64,000 nucleotides of DNA, from contig JAOVFP010000004.1 of the NCBI GenBank assembly GCA_025738555.1, positions 6,689,666 to 6,753,665 on the forward strand. The letters run 5' to 3'. This document shows positions 10,791 to 22,400 of this stretch, piece by piece (position 1 is the stretch's first letter; the number at the start of each line of letters is the position of its first letter). This DNA is from Cyathus striatus (lineage: Eukaryota; Basidiomycota; Agaricomycetes; Agaricales; Nidulariaceae). The notes beneath the pieces are model-generated. The model made no database searches, was not told the origin of the DNA, and worked only from the letters and a program-made list of their open reading frames with translations. A program made the translations under genes and the position numbers.

Positions 10791-12229
10791 TTATTGAATA
10801 ACTTTGTGAGTAATATAAATATAGTACAAATACCAAAAGTAATGTTTCACACCATATTTATTGAAGAGGTATTTAGATACTATGATAAAATTATAGTATG
10901 TTGTTACTTTACAGACACATAATTTTATGGATTCATCATAATTGTTATTATTATTTTGCCCAAGATATTGAAAAAGTATAATTAGCAAAAATGTCACTGC
11001 AGATTTTCTTTATTCCTATTTATTTTTTCACACAATATCAAGATATAATAATATTTGTAATTTGTAACAAATTATAATATAAATAATTCACTGGTATGTG
11101 TATTAGGTGATTTGTCACTTACACACTTTTCTCAGTATACAATCCAATGTTCAGAGTCCATGGTTGTGATAGGAGCATCAGGAGGAATATTCTAAATGTG
11201 ATGAATACCAAGTGACTGGTATATTCTGAATTTGCAATTAATAGAGTAGAGACATTGCAGGTGGAGGATAGAGGTCTCAAAAGCAGATTTTGAAATAGAA
11301 AGAATAGTAAAAAGACATTACAACTCAAGGAGATAGGAAAGATCTAAAAGCCAAGGTTTTTGTAATAATTAATTACTTTTTGTAAAACCTGGGCTTTTTA
11401 TGATCCAAATGGTTAATACACCTCCAAAAGCATGGATTTCCTGCTTACTTTGGCTTTCTATAGAATCTCATTAATTTTTAATTACCAACATCAAATTACA
11501 GATTACCTCAGCACTTCAGATGGCAATATTGTGCAACATATTTTTGGAGATCCCTTTCAATTTCAGACAGAAGGAAACATATGCTGTAACGTATGGTGTA
11601 ATTAACAATTGCCAATGCAGAGTTACAGCCACATAAGGCATACTGCAGCAATTTGATGCTCTATTTACTGAAAAAGAACCAGGAGGAACTATTTATCAAA
11701 TTGCTCTGTTTCTATGTTGCACCAGATTTGTCAATATTTACATCTGACGAAATCAAATCATATCCACACCTGAATTGGTCTGAAAAAAGACATTGCTAAG
11801 AATAAGAGCAGCAAGAAGGTGCTGTTGTAGGAAATCATTCAACTAGATTACACATTAAGTAGCAGAATATTGACAAAATGTTATACATTTTCAAAGCATA
11901 TTTTGCAAATATTTTGCAAACCACAAGTATAAATCTATGTATATCCAGCTGATAATAATATACTATTTATCATAATCACCCCTGAAATAAAACAGTCTTG
12001 TCTGCTGTGTTAGAATGGGTATATCTGTTAGTATTTTATATTTAGCTGGACATTATCCAATGTCTAAACATGTGCTGAAAAGAAATTGGATCACTTTACT
12101 CAGCAGTTCAAATCAGACTTTGGTGGCAGGAACATTCAGATGGCAATAAATGATATCTTTATTCTTCCATTCTATGAATAAAACTCTGATGCAAAATGAT
12201 TTATAATATATGAATATTGCTATGTAACT
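10791..12229. other. gene-poor AT-rich stretch with a foldback
   Basis: No coding similarity was recognised. At 11348-11402 AAAAGCCAAGGTTTTTGTAA pairs imperfectly with TTGTAAAACCTGGGCTTTT around an AT-rich loop. The right half, together with ATGATCCAAAT, is the inverted partner of 2399-2440. The remainder may be the decayed 5' part of the MYND gene that follows, but this could not be shown. Confidence 0.45.
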
Positions 12230-12840
12230 GACATGCCTCTCTAGCAGTGCAAGAGATGCCTGGAGAAATTTCATTGACAGGTGCACTACTGCTCAGTATC
12301 AGATTTCTTCTTTATTAATCTTAATTTCTATTCAATCTGATTTTTTACTTTGTAGAAAATGCCAAAAGGAATACTGGCCAACTCACAAAATGGTCTGTGG
12401 AAAACAGCTCACCTAAGAGACAGCCAGAATTATGTCAAGACTTGCTACCAAAAGTCAAGCAACCAGACTCCTACCAGAATTTGGAAGGCCAGATGCAGGT
12501 ATCTCTCACTCTCCAGAATTGGAGAAGTAAATATTTCTGCTCAATATTCCAGCCAATTTGAACAGTGGCTGCTTTCATTTTACTGCATTCAGACACTACT
12601 ACAATATCTCTTTCAGCTGTAATCACACTCAAAATAGCTTTTGAAGAGTTCAATATTTCACATTTTTGGAAAGAAATGAGATTTGTATTGCTATACTTGC
12701 ACAACCCCTTTATGTTATTTTATTTCATGCTAACATAGCAAAAGGCATTACTGAGCATAACCATGTCTTGGAATATGATAGTTTATCTTTTATGCCATCT
12801 CTGTGTAGGTAGGCTTAGGTTTGGTGCTATACTATGGAAA
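12230..12840 (+). pseudogene. MYND-type zinc-finger protein relic
   Basis: The frame starting near 12254 reads CKRC, then a stop, then VHYCS. An intron-like gap (GTATCA...TTTGTAG) follows, and from about 12358 the frame reads KCQKEYWPTHKMVCGKQLT. This is the second half of a MYND finger (C-C / YC-CQ / W-HK-C). Downstream LLPEFGRPDAG and a segment reading KIFLLNIPAN-like residues match the spacing of fungal MYND-finger proteins, in which the finger precedes a short C-terminal domain. At least four stops and one phase error remain. MYND fingers bind proline-rich partner proteins. This copy cannot encode a working one. Confidence 0.6.
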
Positions 12841-13279
12841 GTTATATACTTACGATCACTGGAAGTATCATTGCTGATAATCTACACATTTCAAATACAT
12901 TCAGATAACAAATAATAATTGATTCATACAATGTACAATATCACAATTTCCACTGAAACTCCAATGGCTACCTTTGAGAAGGGTATAATAGTGGCTGCAA
13001 TAACTGCCATATACAGAATATGAATTAACATATTGAAAGGAGCAGATGAAAGGAATAGATGTTCTTAAAATACCTGTAAAAGTCCAAATCTCATCCCTGC
13101 TTAATGCCCTTCATATTGCTCAGGTCTGGTTGATATCAAGCATATAAATTTAATAATATAATGATATACATAGTCTAAACTAATAAATTGCACAGGCAAA
13201 ACTTGCTGAATAGTTACAATATAGAGATAAGTTTCTTGATGAGCTTAAATACACTTCAAAAAGTATTGCTTTTAAGATT
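12841..13279. other. no feature seen
   Basis: An AT-rich spacer between the MYND relic and the hairpin minisatellite. No repeat, frame or RNA gene could be supported. Confidence 0.4.
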
Positions 13280-14720
13280 TTACTGCAATGAAGTACAAAA
13301 AATAAAGAACAAAAAATTTGTACTGTGATGGAGTAGAAAAAGTTCAACACTTCAAAAAAAAATACAACACTTCAAAAAATAAAAGCACTTCAAAAAAAAA
13401 AATGAACAAAAGAATTTGTACTGTGATGGAGATGAAAAGAGAAAGCATTTCAAAAGATAATAATAAAATAATGTTTACTGTGATGCAGAACAAATCAACA
13501 AACACTCTTCAAAGTCAACAAAGTACAATATTATTGAAACAATATATGATGTATATTGAACAAGATGTATGAACAAATGGTGTAGGCAATCAGTTTGTAA
13601 TTCTCTTCTTTAATGAAAACAGTAACTGCTGTGATGACTGTGTTTCATCCAGAATTTCAATAGTATTCTCTTGTTGATAATGAATGATGTTATTGTTAAA
13701 TAATAGCTAGTGATTCTTACTACAGTAGCAATTGTTCCATGTACCACTTCTATGACTTGTATGGCAAGGGCATTTCCCTTTAGCTTGAGTAATGGAGTGT
13801 TAGAACAGGAAAATTTCATAGTTCAAAGTGAAGTATGTACAGTCTCAACCAGTCTTTGTATATATATAACTTTGGTTGATTTGTGCAAGCTGGGTTCTCT
13901 GATGCAAGATAGATAATGAGATATTTATCAAGTTCTATTGTATATTTGTTTTAGTAGTCTTTACTTCAGAACACTGAGATTAAAGCAGTGAAGTTGTGAC
14001 TAAATAATAAGTTACTTCTGAAATTGCATGCTTATTCTTTTTTCTGAGTAGCAATGGAGTGTATAAGAATAGTTTATTTATTCCATTAAAGTGTTCTCAT
14101 AGTTGTACTTTACTGATAATATATGCTACTTGACTTGCATATATTTCATTCAGTTTGTTATATATTATTTGCTATAAGATCATCTAAGTACTATAATGGA
14201 GTACAATAAAAGAAACACTTCAAAAAAAATAAAAGGACTTCAAAAAGTAATAAACAAATGAATTTGTACTGTAATAAAGTACAAAAATAAAAGCACTTTA
14301 AAAAAAATAAAAAGGCTTCAAAAAGTAATAAACAAAGAATTTGTACTGCATTGTAGTACAAAAAAAGAAACACTTTAAAAAATAAAAGCATTCCAAAAAA
14401 GTAATAAACAAAGAATTTGTACTGTGATGAAGATGAAAAAAAGAAAGCATTTCAAAAACATAAAAGCACTTCAAAAATTAATAATGAAATGATTTGTACT
14501 GTGATGGAGTACAAAAATTTAAACACTTCAAAAAAATAAAAGCACTTCAAAAAGGATTGCTTTCAAAATTTGTACTTTGATGATGTACAAAATTAAAAGC
14601 ACTTCAAAAAGTATTGTATTTATTATTTGTACCTTTTAAAATAAACAAAGTACAACATAATATTTGAAAATCAATAAAGCATTAAAACAATACATGATTT
14701 GTATCCCATTTGAGGAGGAA
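13280..14720 (+). repeat. hairpin minisatellite block, left copy
   Basis: Repeats of about 75-95 bp each contain TTTGTACTGTGATGGAGTACAAA-like hairpins (stem TTTGTAC/GTACAAA). These are followed by AAAGCACTTCAAAAAATAAAAGC words. Hairpins occur near 13317, 13412, 14264, 14341, 14417, 14493 and 14570. The block is interrupted by a 245-bp module (13585-13830) containing CAATCAGTTTGT and TTACTACAGTAGCAATTGTTCC. Block and module return in the same orientation at 29510-30770. No protein is evident. Confidence 0.75.
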
Positions 14721-15049
14721 TCTTTCAAGTCACACATTCAAACCAATGGAAATTGCTGTGATTGTAGAATATAATTACAAATTATGTATTTAAACAGTAC
14801 TTTACTCTCCCCCCCCTCAGTCCATCTGGACTCTAGACAGACTCAATATAGTCTGGATAGTCTGGGTGGAGTCTGGCAGAGTCCTGATAGAATCTGATGG
14901 AGTCCAGGTGGAGTCTGAATGGAGTCCTAATGGAATAGATATTGTTCTGATGACATCTTGCTGGAATATAAGAAGTCCTGTTGGAGTCCTAGTGGAGTCC
15001 TGATAGACTTTGTATTTTTTAAAGTAAGTTCTGTTTAAGACACCAGGTG

Positions 15050-15400
15050 TATTTTCCCACACCTATTGATAACATACTATCTCACTACTACATCTTTGCT
15101 ACTACTACTATTCTTCATGACATTTTCTCACACCCTTCAGTACATGCTACCACTACTACTCTTTACTACATTTTCCCACACCCTTCAGTACTGATAGCAT
15201 ACTATCTCTCTACTACATCTTCCTATGTCTCTTCTACAATATTTTCCCACACCTATTATTCTCCTATCAGATATTTCTGTACTACATTTGTACCACATTT
15301 TCTGACACATCTTCTACCATATTTCTCACACCTATTATTTCTGATACCTCTTCTACCACATCTTTCAATGCTTCTACAACATCATCATGTTCAAAATCTT
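15050..15400. repeat. CTACTACATTTTCCCACACC minisatellite
   Basis: Degenerate tandem copies of CACACCTATTATTTCTGATA and CTACTACATTTTCCCACACC run into the 3' end of the minus-strand gene. There they encode a repeated acidic tail (DVVEEVSE, MVEDVSE). Confidence 0.6.
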
Positions 15401-16563
15401 CACTAATAATACTAAAGTTTTGGCTGTTCTGCTGTTTTATTACATGTTGAGTATGATAAAAGATCATAGGATGTGTGAACCAATTAAAGTTGCTTGGAGT
15501 CATATGTTTCATAATAGATTCAAACCCACCAAGCCATGAATTTAGTTGTTCACAGGCTTGTATATTGAATGCTCATTTGTGATATCTTTCACTATTTCTA
15601 TCTTGTGCAATATAAACTAGATTTGGTGAAGAATCATCATGTGGTACTGGATTACACTATGTTCTACAAAGGTAATCATCTGAGCAATGATTTGTATAGT
15701 GATAGTCATCTACTACAAAGTAGCTACTTTTAAACCAATCTACCCAACTTCCATTTGCAACTGCTGTTCGAAGAAGTTTACATACCCTATCAATATGTAT
15801 GTAATCTGGTCTTAATTCTTCATCAGGAAAAACATCTTCTAAGAACTTAAGTATATTGGTTGTTGACTCAGACTTCACAAACTTTGTCCATGCAATTATA
15901 GCACCACATAGAGCACATATTGTTTCTACACAATAATAGCAAGTGGCATTAAAATAATGAGATTTCTTTGAAATATTGGTATCTGACTCATTATGAGGCT
16001 GCTGAATACATCTTCCTCAGTTTTTATTCCAAGGTGGATTTTCAGCTGGTTTGCAAAGCATTCTTCGTGCACCATTTAAATAATCTGAACTATGTTCTAA
16101 ATTATATTTATGCCATATTTTCTGGTGCTCATTGCAAGCTTAAGTATTATTAGTATCTAAATATTGTATAAATATATGTAATACATATGCAGTAAGGTCA
16201 GGTACACCCTCTTCATCTGCAGCAGTGTCCTCAGCCCTTTTCATTTCTGAAGTTTTTCTAAAAAAGTATTAGTAAGGTGGTAAAAGAAAGCTATTAAACT
16301 ATACTGAGTTTTTTTGTCTTTCTTGCCTTTTACAATTTTTTTACCCTGTTTTTCCTGCACTTTTTCAGTCTCCTCATTATCTGTGATAGATTCATTGGCC
16401 TTGGCCTGCTTCTTTGTTGGTGGTTGAGCTGTAAGATCAGTAGCAGAAGTTCCATACTTGCGAGACTCGCTGCAAGTTTTACATATAGCTGAAAGTGGAG
16501 CAGACTCAGTAGGAGTGATACTGGAAGCCTGAGTTGTAGCAGAGCAAGTAGAATGATGAGCCA
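15282..16563 (-). pseudogene. CxC6-type cysteine-cluster protein associated with KDZ transposons, broken
   Basis: Reading on the minus strand, the N-terminal exon (from about 16563, MAHHSTCSATTQ) has a CKTCSESRKYGTS motif and a lysine-rich tail (KKIVKGKKDKK). It is followed by an acidic piece. Then comes the diagnostic block CYYCVETICALCGAIIAW-KF, then ESTTNILKFLEDVFP, DYIHIDRVCKLLRTAVANGSW, YHYTNHCSDDYLCR, WLGGFESIMKHMTPSNFNWF and FYHTQHVIKQQ. This order and the C-x2-C-x4-C-x2-C cluster match the cysteine-cluster proteins (CxC5/CxC6) linked to KDZ transposases in basidiomycetes. Their function is unknown, but DNA binding is presumed. Stops occur near 16140 (TAA), 16014 (TGA), 15656 and 15580. 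The KDZ transposase core itself is not seen. Confidence 0.65.
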
Positions 16564-16824
16564 TTGTGTGTAGATGTGTTGTTGAAATGCTTTGAAATAG
16601 CAAGATAGTGGTGGTAATAGTTAAGGAGTGGGGGGAAGAGGTTAAGGGGTTGATGCAAACCAAGATCTTAGGAAGCCACAAGATGCACAGCAATATCTCA
16701 TGATCAAAATACTAAAAATATACAGCCTTTCATAGGCTACATTGAATATGGATAAATATATATTACATTTGATTGGCTATAGTACATAATTATCTAAACT
16801 ATTTTAGGCAAAACACAGCCTTCT

Positions 16825-17132
16825 TGTCAGAAGTAACAAAGGATAAAGAGGGTGGTTGAGAGGATAAAGAGTAATAAGAGAGCAAAGAGGGTGATAAGAG
16901 AGCAAATAACTCAGACACAAACACTAACACAGACACAAGATGGGGAGGAAACTTGTTGCTAACTACCAAGTTACAGAGTGTATATATACTGAGGCTATCT
17001 ACTAAAGTCCAACCAAGGTCCAAGTAACTAAGGTAACAGACAGCTGTCAATCTGTCAATCACAGAACTGTCAAGTATGACAGGTGACAGGTGACAGCTGT
17101 CAAAGAAGCTGTGCAACCCAGAACATCTAACA
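16825..17132 (+). mobile_element. solo LTR, family A copy 1 (308 bp)
   Basis: It begins TGTCAGAAGTAACAAAGGAT and ends CCCAGAACATCTAACA. It is flanked by the perfect 5-bp duplication CTTCT (16820-16824 and 17133-17137). A TATATATACT box lies near 16982. It is about 85-90% identical by eye to 17488-17806, and more distantly related to 32382-32632. Confidence 0.85.
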
Positions 17133-17149
17133 CTTCTGCCCTTGGCCCA

Positions 17150-18560
17150 TTGGCATGAGAAGAGAATGAATGGGGGAGAGAAGGACAGGGGGAAGGAGGA
17201 CATGAGGTGGTAGAGAGGAGGGGGACATGTGTGTCACTTGCAAGACAAGGACAAGGACAAGGAGGGGGGGGTGAGGATGAGGGGATGAGTGCTCATCCTT
17301 GTCACTTGTGAGATAAGAATGAGGATGAGAAGGGGGGACAAGCACTCATCTTCATCACTTGCGAGACGAGGATGAGAATGAGGGGGGGACAAGTGCCCAT
17401 CCCTGTCACTTGTAAGACGAGGATGAGGATGAAGGGGGGGATGAGTGCCCATCCCTGTCACTTGTGAGATGAGGATGAGGAGGGAGGTGTCAGAAGTAAC
17501 AAAGGATAGAGAGGGTGATTGAGAAGAATGAGAGTGATATGGAGCAAAGAGAGAGTGATAAAAGGACTCAAACACAGACACAGACACAGACACAAAATGG
17601 GGAGGAAAGCTTATTTTCAACTACCAAGTTACAGAGTGTATATATACTAAAGCTGTCTACCAAAGTCCCAACCAAGGTCCATGTAACTAAGGTAACAGAC
17701 AGCTGTCAATCTGTCAATCACATATCTGTCAATCACAGAACTGTCAAGTATGACAGATGACAAGTGACAGCTGTCAAAGAAGCTGTGCAACTCAGAATAT
17801 CTAACAGGAGGGGGGATGGCTAGCTCGTCCTCGTCATTTGTGAGATGAGGGGAAGGAGGAGGGAGGGACTTGGGGTCCTCATCACTTATGAGATGAGAAT
17901 GAGAGGGGACGTGTGCTCATCCATGTCAGTTGTGAGACAAGGATGTGGAGGTGGGGAGGACGATATCCTTGTCCTTATTATTTGCGAGACGAGGAGGAGA
18001 AGGGGGGATGGCTATCTCATCCTCATCATTTGTGAGACAAGGAGGGGAAGGAGGAGGGGGGGATGAAGCAGGTGGGAGAGAGGACCATGCACACTCATCA
18101 CTTGTGAGACAAGGTGGGGGAAAGGAGGTTGGGAGGATGAAGAACATGAGGTGGTGGTGAAGAGAGGGATGTGGGGGGACACATGCATGCACACATGCTC
18201 GCCACTTGTGAGACAAGGTGGGGGATAGGAGTAGGGATGGACGGATGCTCATCCCTTGCAAGACGAAGTGGAAGAGAGGAGGGAGACATGATAGCACTCA
18301 TTCTGGCAAGTGACAAGGAGGGGGGATGCACACACACATGCTTGTTACATGCCAGACGAGGTGGCAGGGAGATGCTGTTACTCTCATCACTTATGAGAGG
18401 AAGGAGTCTTGAGGTGCTGATGTGCAAAGGGGGCTTGAGGCAACAACATGAGAAGAGAGCTTGAGGTGACAATATGGGAAGGGGGTTAGAGGCAACAATG
18501 TGGGAAGGGGGTTTGAGGCAACAATGTGGGATGGGGGTTTGAGGTGCTTGATGTATTGAC
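17150..18560. repeat. purine-rich GAGACGAGGATGAGG minisatellite
   Basis: Units of about 55-90 bp are built on CACTTGTGAGACGAGGATGA, a GGGGGGG run and GTGCTCATCCCTGTCACTT. The array is strongly G-rich on the + strand. It is split by solo LTR copy 2 (17488-17806), and towards 18400-18560 it changes into GGGGGTTTGAGGCAACAATGTGG units. Long open frames on both strands are repeat artefacts. Confidence 0.8.
17488..17806 (+). mobile_element. solo LTR, family A copy 2 (319 bp)
   Basis: It begins TGTCAGAAGTAACAAAGGAT and ends CTCAGAATATCTAACA. It is flanked by the perfect 5-bp duplication GGAGG (17483-17487 and 17807-17811). It lies inside the purine-rich minisatellite, which continues on both sides, so it is an independent insertion and not the partner LTR of copy 1. 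Confidence 0.85.
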
Positions 18561-19134
18561 ATGGGAGGGTGGAAGCATTGATGTGAGAGAGAACGAAAAA
18601 ATAGAGTGGGAAAAATGACATACCATTTCAGGAAAGTGAAATATATGGTGATTATGTAGATTGTGGTCTCTAAAAATTGTAAAACCATTTGGTGTATCGG
18701 TATTGTGTACTCTCTAGTTGCTCATGTGACTTGTCCCTTAGCTGAGGGTTTGATTTCAGCTTGTTGCATCTTTTTACTATAAATTAATTAAAGGTAACTA
18801 ATACTAATAACAAGTAACTAGTAAATACTAATAGTGGCTAATAGAGTCTGTATCTGCCTAGTTCCAACCGGAGTCCAGGTGAGTTCCAAACAGATTTAGT
18901 CTGCCAGAATTCCTGCCAAACTTGCTGGACTCCAGCTAATAAAAGGATTCTGGGTGAACTCCAGGTGGACTGGAACTGGACCAGAATTGAAAAAATTAGC
19001 TGGACTTGCAGCCAAAATGAGTCCAGCTGGATTCCATAAACTATCTGGAAAATCCTTGAAGTCTGTCCAGATAGTCCATGAAATCCACAGAGTCTATCTG
19101 GAGTCCAGACAGAATGGGGGGGTGAGTGTAAAGA

Positions 19135-19492
19135 CCTCTATTTAAACCTCAAACATGGAAATATCAGGAACTATCCCTCTATTTAATGAGTCTGATATTC
19201 TCCCATTGAGGATTGCTCAGTGCTTGTAGAAGGTTTTGAAGAAGCTCTTCCATTGCTAAATGAAAGTTAGAAAGATGAACAATATGTGAAACTAATGAAC
19301 TACTCACTTTCTCTCTTTCTGGACCTGTGCTCAAAATTCATTTGCCATCAGGAGATATCTTGTATTCAATATCTTCCTCAAACTTCTGCAAAGCCTCCCA
19401 AGCTGAACCATAGTCAGCTATGAGTAGAGAGAAACTGTAATTTCTACTGGTTTGCACATGAAATTATATACTAATAAATATATTTAATTCAG
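19135..19492. other. short unassigned spacer
   Basis: It lies between the right end of the KDZ-type element and the first recognisable micro-exon of the next gene. It could hold the promoter and first exon of that gene, but no start codon could be chosen with confidence. Confidence 0.35.
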
Positions 19493-22400
19493 ACTTCCAC
19501 TACTCTGGGTGCTGAAGCTGTATGTTACTAATTAATACATCTTTCTATTGACTAATAGATCCAATACAGACATCTACCACCACCTTGGATAAAGGAGCTG
19601 TAAGTTAGCCATTACTTTTTAAAGAATTATTTCTGATTTCTACTCTCCTGGACATGAAATTCAATAGGTGAAACCCTTGATCACTACTAGAAAAACAGGC
19701 ACACTTCATGCTGCACAGGCATTCTTGGGATATGGGCTTATTCATATGACTGACAAGCTTGCTCATAGTCCAAAACTTGTTAGTTACTTCTTGCAGAGGA
19801 AAGTAGAGGATAGTAGAGTTACTACTCTGATGAAGAACTTCAAAGAGAATGATATGAGAACTAAAGACTTCAAAACCTCCATTACTACTGTGGCCAACTC
19901 CTCTGATTTGGATATCACTACATTATGCATGTCTGCTGCTGGACCTTTTCAGGAGGTCAAGTTTTCTCCTAACACTACTGACAAAACCATCACTTTAATA
20001 GATAGAAGCCACAGGAGAGCTATGATAAGGAACATGCTGGAAGTTCTGAAGAACAATCTTAGAGATTTGACAACACTCATCAATATTTCTAAATATTCTG
20101 TGGAGAGGAGGGTTCATCAGAAGAAGGTTGATACACTGATTAAGAATATTCATGAGGAAGGACTTTGGCTTGCAGAAATATATGGGGGAGGTAAGCTTAA
20201 CTTTAATATATATATATATATATACAATACTGACTATTATTTGTACAGGAGATCAACAATACTACCACCCCTCAGACAGCTATGCTGAACCTTGCATGCA
20301 TCAACAATATTGTGGCATCTGAGCTGAACACACCACTTTCAAAATGTACTACTAATGTTGACAAAGAGGCAGCCAAAATATTTGCTGATTCTTTGATCAC
20401 TGGCAAGAGTGAATACTCTGATTTGCAAAAGATGCTAAACAAGGGTGATGATTTACTATCTCTGTTCACTAAAGTCTACAAATTTCCACAATTTCAAAGG
20501 CTTAATATTGATCCAAACACTATACTGAGTCTTCATCATGGAGGCTGGGAATGTTTTGAGCCTATCATGGAAAGAGGCTTGAAAGTTCTACAATTTCTTG
20601 CCTCTGATTTAGATATTCCTAATGATGTCAGCACTAGTTGGAATGTCAAGTGCCACATGGATGACTATCTTTCTGGAGCCTATATATCTTCTGGTATTCT
20701 GAATAAACTCTTGCTATATTCCAACTCTGCATACTTGCAATATATTGGCAATATACCAAATATTGTCACCACTATTGCAACATCAGATACTGACTATCTT
20801 AAAGGGCTGGATGCATCACATAAGTAAGTTCTTTTTATATTTCACTTACTCTAAACTAATACATACATAGTTTCATAGAAAGTAGATTTATTCACTGGGT
20901 AAATAAGTACAGCACAGCACAGAATGCAACTGTAGTTAATTTGTTATCAAAGAAGTTTAAACTTCTCTATAAGGATCAGCTTGTTTTTGATCCTAGCTTA
21001 CTTCCAAAATTCCCTGAGAGTCTTCCAGTTTTTTGCAGTGGACTATTTGTTCAATTTATAGAGATTTTCAACCAACTAGACCTGGCCTTGAATGTTGTAA
21101 GTGTTTAGAGTTTTCCATTATGACACTATTTAATAGGTTCCTCTCAGGTGGCCACCACATTAACAGCAGGATTGGGGCATGTCTTCAAATCAAAAAGCTC
21201 CAAGTCTACTACAAATATGTTCTACACCTCCACTGGTAGTGCTATCTACTATCATCTTTGTTATGCTCTAGACATGTTCCCCTCCAATTCCAAATAGCTC
21301 AAAACAACCCAGAGAGGCATGCTCAGTAGGACTATGAATTCTTCCACAGGAGCCTGGTACTTGGACATGGCTTGGCTGGATATTATTAAAAAAGTGGTTC
21401 AGAACAGATCAGTTCATATTCAGAACTCCCAGTCTCAGCTTGTAGATCTTCATGCCAGCTGCCCTTGGAAGAAATCCAACTCCAACAAGAACAGATTTTC
21501 TATTACTCTGTCTGAAGAGCAAAAGACCATTGTACCTATTCTTCAGCTTGATATTCTGGAAGAATGGAGAGTAACTAAACAAGGAAGGTTCCTTATTCCT
21601 ACTACTGAAGAGTATAGTGAACTCTGCATCACTCCACTGATCACCAAAGTCCACAAACTTCTTCTCAAGGTCCCCTACAACTTTATGGGAGTTGGTACTA
21701 ACAAAACCAAGTACAGGGAAACATTTCTAAATTGTCTTATACTGGAGTTCCAGTGGAAAACAATCTCTTTAATGAAGTTTTTTAAGGATTCTTCTAATGT
21801 ACACTTCCTCTGGCTTCTTCACAACATCAAAGATGGTCTTTTATCCAACTATGGCTTTACAGATTTCAAGTTTGCGTTTTCTCTTCCAAAACTTCCAGAA
21901 AATTACAATCCTGTTGAGGATGCTGATCAGAACTTATTGGAAACTGCCACCACTTCTATTGAGAAGAACTTGGCCAGAGAGAAACTGGAGAGAGCATTCC
22001 AGTCACTCTACAAAAATCTGTGTTCTGAAGGTCTCTGTGGTATTCCAACTACAGAAAATAAATCAGGCAAGGAGGTAAATGTGGTCAAGATGAATCCTCA
22101 CATTGATCTGGATATCAAGAGACTTTTTGCTTCTGCACAGAGTACATTTGAAGAAGTTTGGGAAGTGAAGACTTCAAAACAGATTAACTCTGCTGAAGTG
22201 GATCTGAATGTCATTCAAGATGGTCTGAATGGGATTACCAATATTCAGAGCAGTAGTAGCAGCATTCAGTGGAAACCTGCAAGCACAGAGGAGGTAATGA
22301 GTTACTACCACACCTATACTCCCTACCAAGTGGTAATGTTTATATTTATTGCTTTCAAAACTACTTTCTGACTTGATAATAATCATTAGAAACCTACTTC

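Larger units (their letters stand above)
14799..19134 (-). mobile_element. KDZ-type DNA transposon relic with inverted-repeat ends
   Basis: The left end CTTTACTCTCCCCCCCCTCAG (from about 14799) pairs with the reverse complement of the right end GGGGGGGTGAGTGTAAAG (to about 19134). Both ends lead into subterminal arrays of AGTCCAGNTGGACT-like words (14820-15010 and 18840-19110). The inside carries a minus-strand protein relic of KDZ-associated type, two solo LTRs and a GC-rich minisatellite. KDZ (Kyakuja-Dileera-Zisupton) elements are abundant in agaricomycetes. The KDZ catalytic core is not visible, so this is either a deleted copy or an element known only by its associated cysteine-cluster gene. 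Confidence 0.6.

Noticed and set aside
16825..17806. A complete short two-LTR retrotransposon
   Set aside because: The two LTRs each have their own perfect 5-bp duplication with different sequence (CTTCT and GGAGG), and the sequence between them is the flanking minisatellite. They are separate solo LTRs.
17845..18690. Several long frames on both strands as proline-rich or glycine-rich proteins
   Set aside because: Overlapping frames in the purine-rich minisatellite with no codon pattern or splice structure.
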